A DNA stretch of 64,000 nucleotides from CBFHSF01 sp965661055 (GTDB taxonomy: Bacteria; Bacteroidota; Bacteroidia; Flavobacteriales; Schleiferiaceae): positions 21,664 to 85,663 of the forward strand of contig CBFICS010000008.1 in the NCBI GenBank assembly GCA_965661055.1. Direction: 5' to 3'. A model generated the notes under the pieces. It was not told the DNA's origin. It did no database searches and was given only the letters and a program-made list of their open reading frames with translations. Shown here piece by piece: positions 16,965 through 25,498 of the stretch; the first letter of the stretch is position 1, and each line of letters begins with the position of its first letter. Made by a program: the position numbers and the translations under genes.

Positions 16965-16992
16965 AAACCCCGCAATTTGCGGGGTTTTTTGT
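16965..16992 (+). terminator. Terminator after trxA
   Basis: AAACCCCGCA / TGCGGGGTTT stem with a minimal loop and a T run to about 16992. Confidence 0.85.
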
Positions 16993-17001
16993 TTTAAAAA
17001 C

Positions 17002-17009
17002 TATCTTTA
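17002..17009 (+). promoter_or_regulatory. Minus-7 box (TATCTTTA) abutting the DUF58 start
   Basis: Ends 4 bases before the ATG at 17014; one mismatch to TAnnTTTG. Predicts a leaderless mRNA. Confidence 0.4.
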
Positions 17010-17013
17010 GGCC

Positions 17014-17949
17014 ATGGCAGAAATCCAACGTAAGTATACTGACAACTTTGAATACCTTGAGTTTTATTCAAAACAAGTGGTTGAAGGCTTTATTACTGGA
17101 CTTCATAAAAGTCCGTACCATGGTTTTTCGGTTGAATTTGCGGAACACAGACTTTATAATTCAGGAGAATCTACCCGACATATAGACTGGAAGCTGTTTG
17201 CAAAAACCGATCGTTTGTATGTCAAGAGATATGAGGAAGAGACCAATCTACGATGCCAGATTGTAATCGATAAAAGTCCGAGTATGTACTTTCCTGTTCA
17301 GGATGTTGTAAATCCTGAAAACCCAAATAAAATTGTATTTGCTACTTACGCGGCGGCGGCACTTTCTCACCTTTTTAAGAAGCAACGAGATGCCGTAGGG
17401 CTAACCACCATTTCTGATGGCATTGAAGAATACCTGCCGGCAGCAACCACTCCATCTCATCACCGCAGAATGATTGTTGAGCTAGGCAAACTGCTCGATG
17501 TGAAACCTCCTTTTGTGAAATCAAACACCCAGCTAGTCGATCCATTAAATGTATTGTCAGAAAGGCTTCATAAGAGATCTATGGTGATTATTTTCTCTGA
17601 TATGTTTGAGCAAAGTGAGAGAGAGCTGAATGAGGTATTTGATGCACTAAAACACTTTAAGTACAACAAGCATGAAGTAATTCTATTTCATTTGTTTGAC
17701 AGTCAATTAGAAAATAACTTTCAATACGACGATACACCCCATGAATTTATTGATTTAGAAACGGGTGAATCCCTAAAGCTAAATCCCCGTGATATCCGCG
17801 AGGGGGTAAAGAAGTCTTATTCAGATTTTCAACACCAAATGAAATTGAAGTGTGGTCAGTATAAAATAGAATGGATCGAGGCTGATGTAAGAGGTGGATT
17901 TGATCAAATCTTGTTGCCCTTCCTTTTAAAAAGAAGTAAGCTTTACTAA
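17014..17949 (+). CDS. DUF58 domain protein (MoxR-associated, vWA-like)
   Basis: 311-residue soluble protein of the DUF58 family. The hallmark block is visible near residues 43-75 (SVEFAEHRLYNSGESTRHIDWKLFAKTDRLYVKRYEEETN), followed by a von Willebrand A-like fold (CQIVIDKSPSM, a MIDAS-like start; MVIIFSDMFE later). DUF58 proteins usually sit beside a MoxR AAA+ ATPase and take part in metal insertion or envelope assembly. Here the MoxR gene is far away at 43861, so partnership with it is inferred only. It is convergent with the J-domain gene, four bases apart, with no obvious terminator between. Confidence 0.88.
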   Translation: MAEIQRKYTDNFEYLEFYSKQVVEGFITGLHKSPYHGFSVEFAEHRLYNSGESTRHIDWKLFAKTDRLYVKRYEEETNLRCQIVIDKSPSMYFPVQDVVNPENPNKIVFATYAAAALSHLFKKQRDAVGLTTISDGIEEYLPAATTPSHHRRMIVELGKLLDVKPPFVKSNTQLVDPLNVLSERLHKRSMVIIFSDMFEQSERELNEVFDALKHFKYNKHEVILFHLFDSQLENNFQYDDTPHEFIDLETGESLKLNPRDIREGVKKSYSDFQHQMKLKCGQYKIEWIEADVRGGFDQILLPFLLKRSKLY

Positions 17950-17953
17950 GGTC

Positions 17954-18865
17954 TTACATACATTCATTAATAATGGATACAAATTCTGGAGATTCAATGA
18001 GGTTTTCAAACTCCATGGAATTCCAAGTGGTATTTTCTAAAAAGCTTTGATCATAGTGAAGAAGATGAGAAACTCCTTCAATTCCAAACCGTTCATAGGT
18101 TTTATTTACCACACAGTTTGATTGAATCTTGGCTAGAATCTCTGGCTTACCTCTGAATTTTTCGGGTAAAATATCAACTATTAATTCTGAAACCCTAAAG
18201 AGATGCGATTTTAACGTGAATATATCAGGTTTGTCGTAATTTACTTTAAAATACTTTGGATTTTCTCCTGAAAAAACAACTTCATAAACTTGACCCTTTT
18301 GTAGCGGTATTCCATTATCAGAAATATAGACTAAGGGCATTCTGGTGACCCATTTTTTTTCTCTAATCACTTCACCATTGGCTTGAAACTCAATGGTAAT
18401 TCTATGTTCATTAATATCTACAATGGTGCCCGCACTAGAGATTGGGTTTTGCGAAATCATGTAGTCCGTATACCAGCCACTCCCGAGATAAATACCTAAC
18501 CCCACAACGATTAAAACAATAAAGAAAGATACGCCTTGGCTATAGCTTTTTGAGAGTTCTTTTTCTCTTTTTTTCCTATTAATAAAAGCGTTGTACTTCA
18601 TTTTAGCCAATCTATCTGCCTTCTCTTTGGCTTTTTTTATGGCTTCATTTATTTTCTCCTCCTGGTAGGTTTGCGTAATTTTTTTCTCAATAATTATTTC
18701 ATAGGCCTCGCTAATCTCAAGAAACTTTTCGTAGCTATTGGGTTCTTTACTTACATCTGGGTGGAATTTTTTTGCAAGTTTTTTATAACGCTTCTTTACT
18801 TCCTCATCAGTAGCATTAATGGGTAGACCTAGTATGGTGTAATACTTTTGGTAAAAGTTATTCAT
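17954..18865 (-). CDS. Membrane J-domain (DnaJ-like) protein
   Basis: 303 residues from the ATG at 18865; the TTG at 18874 is in frame but lies inside the promoter box. An N-terminal J domain (about 4-65) carries the HPD motif (KKFHPDVSKE), so it should stimulate an Hsp70. A lysine-rich helix follows, then one membrane segment (about 112-132, FFIVLIVVGLGIYLGSG) and a C-terminal region without a known fold, probably extracytoplasmic. There is no zinc-finger or client domain of true DnaJ, so it is a specialised membrane co-chaperone. A TATATTTG box six bases before the ATG predicts a leaderless transcript. Confidence 0.82.
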   Translation of the reverse strand: MNNFYQKYYTILGLPINATDEEVKKRYKKLAKKFHPDVSKEPNSYEKFLEISEAYEIIIEKKITQTYQEEKINEAIKKAKEKADRLAKMKYNAFINRKKREKELSKSYSQGVSFFIVLIVVGLGIYLGSGWYTDYMISQNPISSAGTIVDINEHRITIEFQANGEVIREKKWVTRMPLVYISDNGIPLQKGQVYEVVFSGENPKYFKVNYDKPDIFTLKSHLFRVSELIVDILPEKFRGKPEILAKIQSNCVVNKTYERFGIEGVSHLLHYDQSFLENTTWNSMEFENLIESPEFVSIINECM

Positions 18866-18871
18866 TGATTT

Positions 18872-18879
18872 CAAATATA
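18872..18879 (-). promoter_or_regulatory. Minus-7 box of the J-domain gene, next to the ATG
   Basis: Reverse-strand TATATTTG, an exact consensus match, six bases before the ATG at 18865. Confidence 0.55.
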
Positions 18880-18946
18880 AGATTACTTACTAATTAAGGG
18901 GTACCTACTTTCGTTGAAATTTTTAGACTTCGCCCAATCAGATTTA

Positions 18947-18954
18947 TATCTTTG
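18947..18954 (+). promoter_or_regulatory. Minus-7 box of hisS
   Basis: TATCTTTG, exact match, ten bases before the ATG at 18965. It lies downstream of the TTG at 18914, so translation must start at 18965 or 18971. Confidence 0.6.
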
Positions 18955-18964
18955 TTCAAATTTT

Positions 18965-20341
18965 ATGACTATGGCCAATAAGCCTACTTTACCCAAGGGA
19001 ACGAGAGATTTTTCACCCAATGAAATGGTGAAGAGACAATACATCATGGAAACTTTGAAAAAGGTTTTTCAAAAAACAGGTTATCAGCCCATTGAGACAC
19101 CTAGCTTTGAAAACTATGATACCCTTATGGGGAAATATGGAGAAGAAGGTGACCGCTTGATTTTTAAAATATTAAAGTCCGGTGATTACCTAAAGAAGGT
19201 TGATGATACTAGTTTATCAGAAAGGGATCTTCAAAAAATTACCCCAAGTATTTCTGATAAGGCGTTGAGGTATGATCTTACCGTTCCTTTCGCTAGGTAT
19301 GTAGTGCAAAACCATCATGAATTAGCCATGCCCTTTAAAAGGTATCAAATTCAACCAGTTTGGCGTGCAGACCGTCCGCAAAAAGGAAGATTCAGAGAGT
19401 TTTACCAATGTGACTGTGATGTTGTAGGCTCTGATTCTCTTTGGCAGGAAGTCGAATTGGTTCAGATTTATGATGAAGCCTTTACGCAGCTCAACTTAAA
19501 AACTACGATTCGTCTTAACAATAGAAAAATTTTAGCGGGACTATCAGAGTTTATTGGTGAGGACGATAGAATTATCGATTTTACGGTTGCTCTTGACAAG
19601 CTGGATAAAATAGGAGAAGAAGGTGTTGTAAAGGAATTAAGAGACAAAGGTTTTTCTGAAGATTCCCTTGAAAAGGTTTTAAAGATTATTAATCTTTCTG
19701 GTTCTGATGAGCAACTTCTAGATGAATTAAACCAGCTTTTTGTTGATTCTGCAATTGGCCAAAAGGGGATTGAGGAAATGCAATTTATTCTCAACCAATC
19801 AAAAGCATTAGGCCTAAGTTCGGCAAAATTAAAGTTAGATCTTACTCTTGCTAGAGGATTAAACTATTATACCGGAGCTATTTTTGAAGTATCAAGTGAT
19901 GAGGTTACTCTAGGATCTATAGGTGGAGGTGGTCGATACGACGATCTAACTGGAATTTTTGGTTTGAAAAATGTGTCAGGAGTTGGGATAAGTTTTGGAT
20001 TAGATAGAATTTACCTGGTTCTAGAAGAATTAAACAAGTTTCCATCTTCTGCAAATACCTTAACCCAAGTGTTATTTGTGAACTTTGGTGATAATGAGGT
20101 TTTAGAAACTTTTAAGTGGAGTAGAGCCCTTAGATCAAATGGTGTGAATTGTGAGATTTACCCTGATTCATCAAAAATGAAAAAACAATTTGATTACGCC
20201 AATAAAAAGTCAATACCCTACGTAGTAATTATGGGCTCAAAAGAAATTGAACAAAAAAGAGCCATGATGAAGAATATGGAAACAGGAGAACAAATTGAGG
20301 TTAATATTGAAACTTTAATAAGTTTTCTCAAAGTGAAATAG
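18965..20341 (+). CDS. hisS: Histidyl-tRNA synthetase
   Basis: Class II aminoacyl-tRNA synthetase charging tRNA-His; 458 residues. Motif 1 region (KPTLPKGTRDFSPNEM), motif 2 (RYQIQPVWRADRPQKGRFREFYQCDCDVVG), the two histidine-binding stretches (LTLARGLNYYTGAIFEV and GSIGGGGRYDDL) and motif 3 (GVGISFGLDRIYLVL) are all present, followed by the C-terminal anticodon-binding domain. The start is taken as ATG at 18965, because the promoter box lies between it and the more upstream TTG. It is monocistronic with a strong terminator. Confidence 0.97.
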   Translation: MTMANKPTLPKGTRDFSPNEMVKRQYIMETLKKVFQKTGYQPIETPSFENYDTLMGKYGEEGDRLIFKILKSGDYLKKVDDTSLSERDLQKITPSISDKALRYDLTVPFARYVVQNHHELAMPFKRYQIQPVWRADRPQKGRFREFYQCDCDVVGSDSLWQEVELVQIYDEAFTQLNLKTTIRLNNRKILAGLSEFIGEDDRIIDFTVALDKLDKIGEEGVVKELRDKGFSEDSLEKVLKIINLSGSDEQLLDELNQLFVDSAIGQKGIEEMQFILNQSKALGLSSAKLKLDLTLARGLNYYTGAIFEVSSDEVTLGSIGGGGRYDDLTGIFGLKNVSGVGISFGLDRIYLVLEELNKFPSSANTLTQVLFVNFGDNEVLETFKWSRALRSNGVNCEIYPDSSKMKKQFDYANKKSIPYVVIMGSKEIEQKRAMMKNMETGEQIEVNIETLISFLKVK

Positions 20342-20371
20342 CCTCAATTACAATGTCATACAACCACAAAA

Positions 20372-20402
20372 AAAGCCTAGAGATTCCTCTAGGCTTTTTT
20401 CG
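20372..20402 (+). terminator. Terminator after hisS
   Basis: AGCCTAGAG / CTCTAGGCT stem (20374-20395) followed by a run of T, preceded by A run. Confidence 0.85.
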
Positions 20403-20500
20403 TTATGATGAATTTTTTGGGTGTTTAGGAATAATATTAAACTATTCCGCTAATTTTAGAAAACATGATTCTTGTCATATTACAGGTAATAGGTGTCAAT

Positions 20501-20508
20501 TACCTTTG
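20501..20508 (+). promoter_or_regulatory. Minus-7 box of the YceI / porin-like operon
   Basis: TACCTTTG, exact match to TAnnTTTG, 23 bases before the ATG at 20532. Confidence 0.6.
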
Positions 20509-20531
20509 AATAGAAATTAAATAATAAAACT

Positions 20532-21080
20532 ATGAAATGGTATGTAACAGCGGTAGCTGCAGTATTTAGTTTTTCATTAATGAGTCAATCAATGACTTTG
20601 GATGCTAATAAATCGAAAATGGTTATTAAGGGTACCTCTACCATTCACGATTGGGAGTCAAAGGTAGAAACCATTAATTCTACAGGGGCTGCAACCAAAG
20701 GTGAAACCTTAACCATTACTTCTATAAATCTTACAGTTCCTGTAAAATCTATTAAAAGTGGAAAATCTGGAATGGATAAGAAAACCTATGAAGCATTAAA
20801 AGTGAAGGAAAATCCAAACATTACTTTTACCGTAAGCTCGCCAGTATCCGTAAAAAATGGCAAGGCAAGCTTTAAAGGAAAATTAAATATTGCTGGCCAC
20901 GAAAAGGAAGTGATCATACCTACAACTGTAACCGAAAATGTTAGTACAGTAAACGTAAAAGGGTCAATCTCTTTAAAGATGTCAAGCTTTAATATGGAAC
21001 CAGTTACTGCAATGCTGGGTACAATAAAAGCTGGCGATGAAATTATAGTAGAATTTAACTTAGCCTATCAATTAAAATAA
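20532..21080 (+). CDS. YceI family periplasmic protein
   Basis: 182 residues with a signal peptide (about 1-19, ending SLMSQ). The YceI pattern is clear: MVIKGTSTIHDWESKVE, the GMDKKTYEALKVKENPNITF region, a KASFKGKLNIAGHEKEV stretch and the final AGDEIIVEFNL. The fold is a lipocalin-like barrel that holds polyisoprenoid or amphiphilic ligands. It is cotranscribed with the outer-membrane protein gene 22 bases downstream, so the pair could serve lipid or quinone handling in the envelope; the specific ligand is not known. Confidence 0.9.
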   Translation: MKWYVTAVAAVFSFSLMSQSMTLDANKSKMVIKGTSTIHDWESKVETINSTGAATKGETLTITSINLTVPVKSIKSGKSGMDKKTYEALKVKENPNITFTVSSPVSVKNGKASFKGKLNIAGHEKEVIIPTTVTENVSTVNVKGSISLKMSSFNMEPVTAMLGTIKAGDEIIVEFNLAYQLK

Positions 21081-21102
21081 ACAATCAAAAACAGTTCAAA
21101 AG

Positions 21103-22389
21103 ATGAAAGCAATCATGAAATTTAAAAACATTGTAGCCGGAGTTTTTCTGTCTGCATCACTGGTGCCAGCCATGGCTCAAAATATGGATTTTCAACCTGA
21201 TCTTCAATATTACCGCCAGCCAGGTTTCCAAGGATTAAATGTATTTGAAACTCCTAAGGATAACTCGGTTCCCTTTGATGGACTTAAAGTAAGAGTGGGT
21301 GGAGATTTTGCGCTACAGTTTCAAGCATTAAATCACACTAACAAAAATAGTGCTGATACTCTCTCTGATTTAGGTTCTAATTTTAACCTTCCAACTGCAA
21401 ACCTTAACCTTGATGTACAGCTTGCTGATGGAATGAGAATGCACTTAAGGACTTACTTATCTTCTCGTCACCACAACGAGGCTTGGGTAAAAGGTGGTTA
21501 CTTGCAAATTGATAAGTTAGACTTTATCAGTGAAGGTTTCCTTGAAGGATTTATGGAAATGGCAACTATTAAGGTCGGTATGAACGATATCAACTATGGT
21601 GACGCTCACTTCAGACGTTCTGATAATGCCATGGCTATTTACAATCCTTTTGTCGGTAACTACCTAATGGATGCTTTTACAACTGAAGCTTTTGGTGAAT
21701 TGAACATTCAAAAGAGTGGATTTTTAGGAGTAATTGGGGTTACCAATTCAAAACTCAACCAGAGTGTGAAAAACCAAAAAGAAGACATAACTCCAACGAT
21801 TTACGGTAAATTGGGTTGGGATAAGCAAATTAATGAAGATTTGCGCCTAAGATTGACAGGATCTGTTCTTTGGTCTGGAGGTCTTGGAAACGGTGGTTAC
21901 CTTTATTCAGGAGACCGTGGCGGATCTAGATATTACCACGTAATGGAAACTGATGCACAAGACAACTTTAGAAGTGGACGTTACTCTCCTGGATTTAAGA
22001 AGTTTACCTCTTTTCAAATTAACCCATTTGTTAAGTTTAAAGGGTTAGAGTTCTTTGGTGTGTTTGAAGTAGCTAGTGGAGATAAATCAGAAACTGTAAC
22101 TGGTGGTTCTGTAACACAAATTGGTGCTGAAGCTCTTTACAGATTTGGTGGAAAAGATCAGTTTTATGTAGGTGGTCGTTACAATAGCGTAAGCGGAAAA
22201 GAAAGCGACAACGGTCCTGACCTTTCTATTAGCAGAATTCAAGGTGGTTTAGGATACTTTATGACTCACAATGTGGTGATGAAATTAGAGTACGTAACTC
22301 AAGATTATTCTGGAGATCGATTTGTTGGTACTAACTTTGAAGAAGGAAACTTTAACGGACTTATGCTAGAAGCTGTTATTGGATTCTAG
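21103..22389 (+). CDS. Outer-membrane porin-like beta-barrel protein
   Basis: 428 residues with a signal peptide ending AMAQ (about residue 25). The mature part is built of amphipathic strands with many aromatic ends (LQYYRQPGFQGLNVFE, TANLNLDVQLADGMRMHLRTYLSS, YFMTHNVVMKLEYVTQDY) and a final LMLEAVIGF strand, as in porins and the Bacteroidota outer-membrane proteins found behind YceI genes. No substrate can be read from sequence. A second in-frame ATG at 21115 could be the true start. It is second in the operon and followed by a terminator. Confidence 0.8.
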   Translation: MKAIMKFKNIVAGVFLSASLVPAMAQNMDFQPDLQYYRQPGFQGLNVFETPKDNSVPFDGLKVRVGGDFALQFQALNHTNKNSADTLSDLGSNFNLPTANLNLDVQLADGMRMHLRTYLSSRHHNEAWVKGGYLQIDKLDFISEGFLEGFMEMATIKVGMNDINYGDAHFRRSDNAMAIYNPFVGNYLMDAFTTEAFGELNIQKSGFLGVIGVTNSKLNQSVKNQKEDITPTIYGKLGWDKQINEDLRLRLTGSVLWSGGLGNGGYLYSGDRGGSRYYHVMETDAQDNFRSGRYSPGFKKFTSFQINPFVKFKGLEFFGVFEVASGDKSETVTGGSVTQIGAEALYRFGGKDQFYVGGRYNSVSGKESDNGPDLSISRIQGGLGYFMTHNVVMKLEYVTQDYSGDRFVGTNFEEGNFNGLMLEAVIGF

Positions 22390-22417
22390 AAAACCATAGG
22401 ATATTTAAAAAAAAATA

Positions 22418-22447
22418 AAGCCCTGGCAAATATGTCAGGGCTTTTTT
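22418..22447 (+). terminator. Terminator after the porin-like gene
   Basis: AAGCCCTG / CAGGGCTT stem with a ten-base loop and T run to 22447. Confidence 0.8.
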
Positions 22448-22751
22448 AATGAAGTAATTAATCCACCACAGTTAATTACCTCTAGGTTCTTTTCTGTGTA
22501 CCTAAAAACACAAACACAAACCAAATATTTATTTTGACAGGTTGCCTATAGGCTGGCCTATATATTTTTTGCTTATTACTTCCTTGATCGAAAAGTAAGA
22601 AATAGAACTTAGTGAATAAGGTAGAGAGGGTTTTCTAGTCTTAGAGGTTAATCCTTTGGTTTTCATATCAATAATTTTGTAGTACAAATTTTACGAAAAT
22701 TATTTTATACCACAAGAGATTAATGAAAAAATTAATATTTTTCCTACAAAA
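22448..22751. other. Gene-poor gap with one small candidate ORF
   Basis: Apart from the candidate small reverse-strand ORF (22529-22666) and a GCCTATAGGC palindrome inside it, I see no gene, repeat or known RNA in this stretch. Confidence 0.5.
22529..22666 (-). CDS. Candidate 45-residue small protein, unknown
   Basis: Translating the reverse strand from the ATG at 22666 gives 45 residues, beginning MKTKGLTSKTRKPSLPYSL and ending YIGQPIGNLSK with a TAA stop. It is basic and serine-rich with no membrane segment. It lies alone in the largest gene-free gap and in the same direction as nothing adjacent. A weak AATTTG-containing AT-rich stretch lies upstream. I recognise no family; it may be chance. 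Confidence 0.3.
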   Translation of the reverse strand: MKTKGLTSKTRKPSLPYSLSSISYFSIKEVISKKYIGQPIGNLSK

Positions 22752-23624
22752 CTACCTAATAGTTGGTATGTAAATGATGCCGATAATGATTAATCCGATT
22801 CCGATTATTTGGGAGATTGAAAGTCCCTCACCTAAAAGCCAGTAGGCCGATAGCACTGATACAGGAAGCTCTGCAGAGCTCAGTAGGGTTGCCTTTGAAA
22901 GCGGCAAAGCGGGCATTCCGTAGCTAAAAAGTAAAGGAGCGAGAACGGTTCCGCAAATTCCCAATAGAGTTCCCAATAATAGAAAATAGGGGTCAAAATT
23001 CAATTCATTATGGATAGGACTTGGTGAATACGTCCAAAAATAGGCTGCGGCAATTACCAAAAAGCCCCCTAATAACATGGTAAATGATCTTGAGATAGGA
23101 GTGTGAATCTCTTTACCAAACCCAGAAAACTTAATGGTTATTGAGTAACTAATGGCAGCAATTAATCCATAAATAAGTCCTTGAAGGTTTGCAATAATCT
23201 GAGCTCCGGCGGTTAAATAGGTCCCCACCCAAATTAGTAGTACTACCCCAAGAAGCTTACTAGAAGGTCGCTTTCTTTCCGCAATAGAGTCCCATAAAAC
23301 ACCCATCCATGTACTTTGCATTAGCAAGATGATTGCGGTTGAAACCGATGAACTTGTAAGTGATAAATAATAGAATATCCCTGTAAATCCTAGGGTTGTT
23401 CCTGCTAACAAAAGGGTGGCTGAGGCCCGGTTCCAGATCAAGTTCTTGGTTAACAAAGTCATAACCAACATTATGAGTAATCCTGTACTGTATTGTACCA
23501 TGGTTACTTGGTACGTTGAATAACCAAGGTCGTAACAAAGTTTGACCATGGTTGCTAAAAAGCCGTAAAAACACGCGCCTGTAAAGACAAATAAGCTAGG
23601 AATTAGTGGATGAGGATTTTTCAA
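22752..23624 (-). CDS. EamA family (DMT superfamily) transporter
   Basis: 290 residues forming about ten membrane helices in two five-helix EamA repeats (first from about 8, second from about 150), typical of drug/metabolite exporters. The substrate cannot be told. It overlaps the end of the upstream metal-receptor-fold gene by 29 bases, so the two form an operon and may be functionally linked, although EamA proteins do not normally use a binding protein. The C-terminal GLIIIGIIYIPTIR is the last helix. Confidence 0.88.
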   Translation of the reverse strand: MKNPHPLIPSLFVFTGACFYGFLATMVKLCYDLGYSTYQVTMVQYSTGLLIMLVMTLLTKNLIWNRASATLLLAGTTLGFTGIFYYLSLTSSSVSTAIILLMQSTWMGVLWDSIAERKRPSSKLLGVVLLIWVGTYLTAGAQIIANLQGLIYGLIAAISYSITIKFSGFGKEIHTPISRSFTMLLGGFLVIAAAYFWTYSPSPIHNELNFDPYFLLLGTLLGICGTVLAPLLFSYGMPALPLSKATLLSSAELPVSVLSAYWLLGEGLSISQIIGIGLIIIGIIYIPTIR

Positions 23625-24399
23625 TTTTGGCTTTTAATAGGTTAAAATACTTCGGACTCTTTTCCATTCTACTTCCATACCATGAAAACATTTCACCATC
23701 TATAATTTTACATTTAGGTGAATAGGTAAGTTTACTCCTAAGTTCTTGAATTTCTGAATCTTTAAAAGGGAAGGGCTCTGAAGAAAAAAGCAAAATTTCC
23801 GGTTTGTTTTTATTGATAAAATCAATATCAATTTCGGGGTATCGAAGGGTAGGAGCTAAATTTTTCAATCCGATTTTGGTGAGCATATCTCCAATAAAAT
23901 TACCCGTTCCTGCTACCATCCATGGTGATTTCCAAATAAAATAAAGTGTGGTAAGTTCGCCTCCTATTGGGACTAATTGCTCAAATTGACTCTCGATTTT
24001 TTGGACGATTTCACTCGATTTTTCGCGCTTATTAGTAATTTCTCCAAGTGATTTTATCATCATTAATGCTGAAGCATAGTCATGCACGTCTGTTGTGTAG
24101 GTTGCGAAGTGATTTCTGCACCAAAGTACATCTTCCTTTGTGTTTTCCTCAGCATTGGCAATGACTAGGTCAGGAGCTAATTCTAAAAGCTTTTCGCGGT
24201 TAATTTTTTTTGTCCCTCCCACTAAGACTTTAGATTTTCTCCACTTTTTTGGATGAATGCAGAATTTGGTTATTCCAATCACCCTGCTTTCTAATCCTAA
24301 GTCAAATAATAGTTCTGTTTGGCTGGGGACCAAACTCACTATTTTTTGAGGTGGCTGTGTTAATTCTATTTCGTAATTCGTCGCATCAATCCATTGCAT
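23596..24399 (-). CDS. Helical-backbone metal receptor (BtuF/TroA-like) protein without signal peptide
   Basis: 267 residues from the ATG at 24399. The fold signature is QKIVSLVPSQTELLFDLGLESRVIGITKFC near the N-terminus and a KLLELAPDLVIANAEENTKEDV stretch, as in ABC binding proteins for cobalamin and siderophores. The protein begins MQWIDATNYEI, with no signal peptide or lipobox, so it looks cytoplasmic. An upstream in-frame start at 24477 would add a non-hydrophobic extension overlapping the gapA promoter. A TACCTTTA box four bases before 24399 supports this start. No ABC permease or ATPase is adjacent; the next gene is an EamA transporter. Ligand unknown. Confidence 0.8.
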   Translation of the reverse strand: MQWIDATNYEIELTQPPQKIVSLVPSQTELLFDLGLESRVIGITKFCIHPKKWRKSKVLVGGTKKINREKLLELAPDLVIANAEENTKEDVLWCRNHFATYTTDVHDYASALMMIKSLGEITNKREKSSEIVQKIESQFEQLVPIGGELTTLYFIWKSPWMVAGTGNFIGDMLTKIGLKNLAPTLRYPEIDIDFINKNKPEILLFSSEPFPFKDSEIQELRSKLTYSPKCKIIDGEMFSWYGSRMEKSPKYFNLLKAKIEKSSSTNS

Positions 24400-24403
24400 A
24401 GCG

Positions 24404-24411
24404 TAAAGGTA
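24404..24411 (-). promoter_or_regulatory. Minus-7 box (TACCTTTA) next to the metal-receptor gene start
   Basis: Reverse-strand TACCTTTA four bases before the ATG at 24399; supports that start and a leaderless mRNA. Confidence 0.4.
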
Positions 24412-24497
24412 AATATCCTTTTCAAATCGCGAATATTTCCTAAAACCAATGGTTGTTTTTTTTGGGGAATCGAACAAAAAATATCACCTTTAGATTT

Positions 24498-25496
24498 ATG
24501 AAAAACACTCGGGTTGCCATCAATGGTTTTGGAAGAATAGGTCGCTTAACTTTTAGAAAGCTGCTTCAAATGAATAACATAGAAGTGGTTGCTGTCAACG
24601 ACTTAACTCCATCTAAGACACTTGCTCATTTATTAAAATATGACAGTGTTCATGGTACGTTAACTGAATCCATTTCATCAACCGACTCGGGAATTTCTGT
24701 AGACGGGAAAGATATTTTGGTTTTCTCTGAAAAGAACCCTGAAAACCTTCCTTGGAAAAAGTTGGAAATAGATGTTGTAATTGAGTCTACGGGAGTCTTT
24801 AGAACCAGTGAGGGGATGAAAAAACACTTGACTGCTGGTGCTAAAAAGGTATTGCTTTCTGCCCCCGCAAAAGATGAAGTAAAAACGATTGTACTCGGAA
24901 TTAACGATCGTGAATTGACTCCAGAAGATAATCTGGTTTCTAACGCATCTTGTACCACCAATTGTTTGGCTCCCATGGCCATGGTATTAGATTCTGAAAT
25001 AGGAATAGAGAAGGGGTTTTTAACCACGGTTCATTCTTATACGGCTGATCAAAACCTTCAAGATGCTCCCCATAGAGACCTTCGAAGAGCTAGGGCAGCG
25101 GCGTTATCAATTATTCCAACTACCACGGGTGCTGCAAAAACGCTAGAAAAAGTCTTACCTCAGTTAAAGGGCAAGTTAGATGGAAATGCCATGAGAGTGC
25201 CCACTCCAGACGGTTCGGCAACGGACTTGACCCTGATTTTAACGAGAGAGACCTCTGTAGAGGAGGTCAATGAGCTTTTCAAGAAAGCGGCAGAGAAAAA
25301 CTTAAAAGGAATATTAGAATATACTGAAGATCCTATTGTTTCTATTGATATTGTCGGAAATGGCCACAGTTGTATTTTCGATGCTTCATGTACTATGGTT
25401 AACGGTAACATGGTAAAAATTTTAGGTTGGTATGACAACGAAATAGGATATAGTACCAGAACCGCAGAATTAGTTGAAAAATTAGCAAACCTTTAG
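24498..25496 (+). CDS. gapA: Glyceraldehyde-3-phosphate dehydrogenase
   Basis: Glycolytic NAD-dependent enzyme forming 1,3-bisphosphoglycerate; 332 residues from the ATG at 24498 (MKNTRVAINGFGRIGRLTFR, the Rossmann start). The catalytic Cys is in SNASCTTNCLAPM near residue 153, with the phosphate-binding HSYTADQNLQDAPHRDLRRARAA stretch after it and WYDNEIGYSTR near the end. The frame is open upstream to 24453, but that part is not family sequence and lies over the divergent promoter. A CACCTTTA box five bases upstream hints at a leaderless mRNA. It is directly followed (2-base gap) by the BadF-type kinase gene. Confidence 0.97.
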   Translation: MKNTRVAINGFGRIGRLTFRKLLQMNNIEVVAVNDLTPSKTLAHLLKYDSVHGTLTESISSTDSGISVDGKDILVFSEKNPENLPWKKLEIDVVIESTGVFRTSEGMKKHLTAGAKKVLLSAPAKDEVKTIVLGINDRELTPEDNLVSNASCTTNCLAPMAMVLDSEIGIEKGFLTTVHSYTADQNLQDAPHRDLRRARAAALSIIPTTTGAAKTLEKVLPQLKGKLDGNAMRVPTPDGSATDLTLILTRETSVEEVNELFKKAAEKNLKGILEYTEDPIVSIDIVGNGHSCIFDASCTMVNGNMVKILGWYDNEIGYSTRTAELVEKLANL

Positions 25497-25498
25497 GG

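Noticed and set aside
17949..17954. Missing terminator between convergent DUF58 and J-domain genes
   Set aside because: Close convergent genes without an intrinsic terminator are common; nothing unusual can be claimed.
22543..22552. GCCTATAGGC palindrome as an operator
   Set aside because: Only ten bases, inside the candidate small ORF and not near a recognised promoter.
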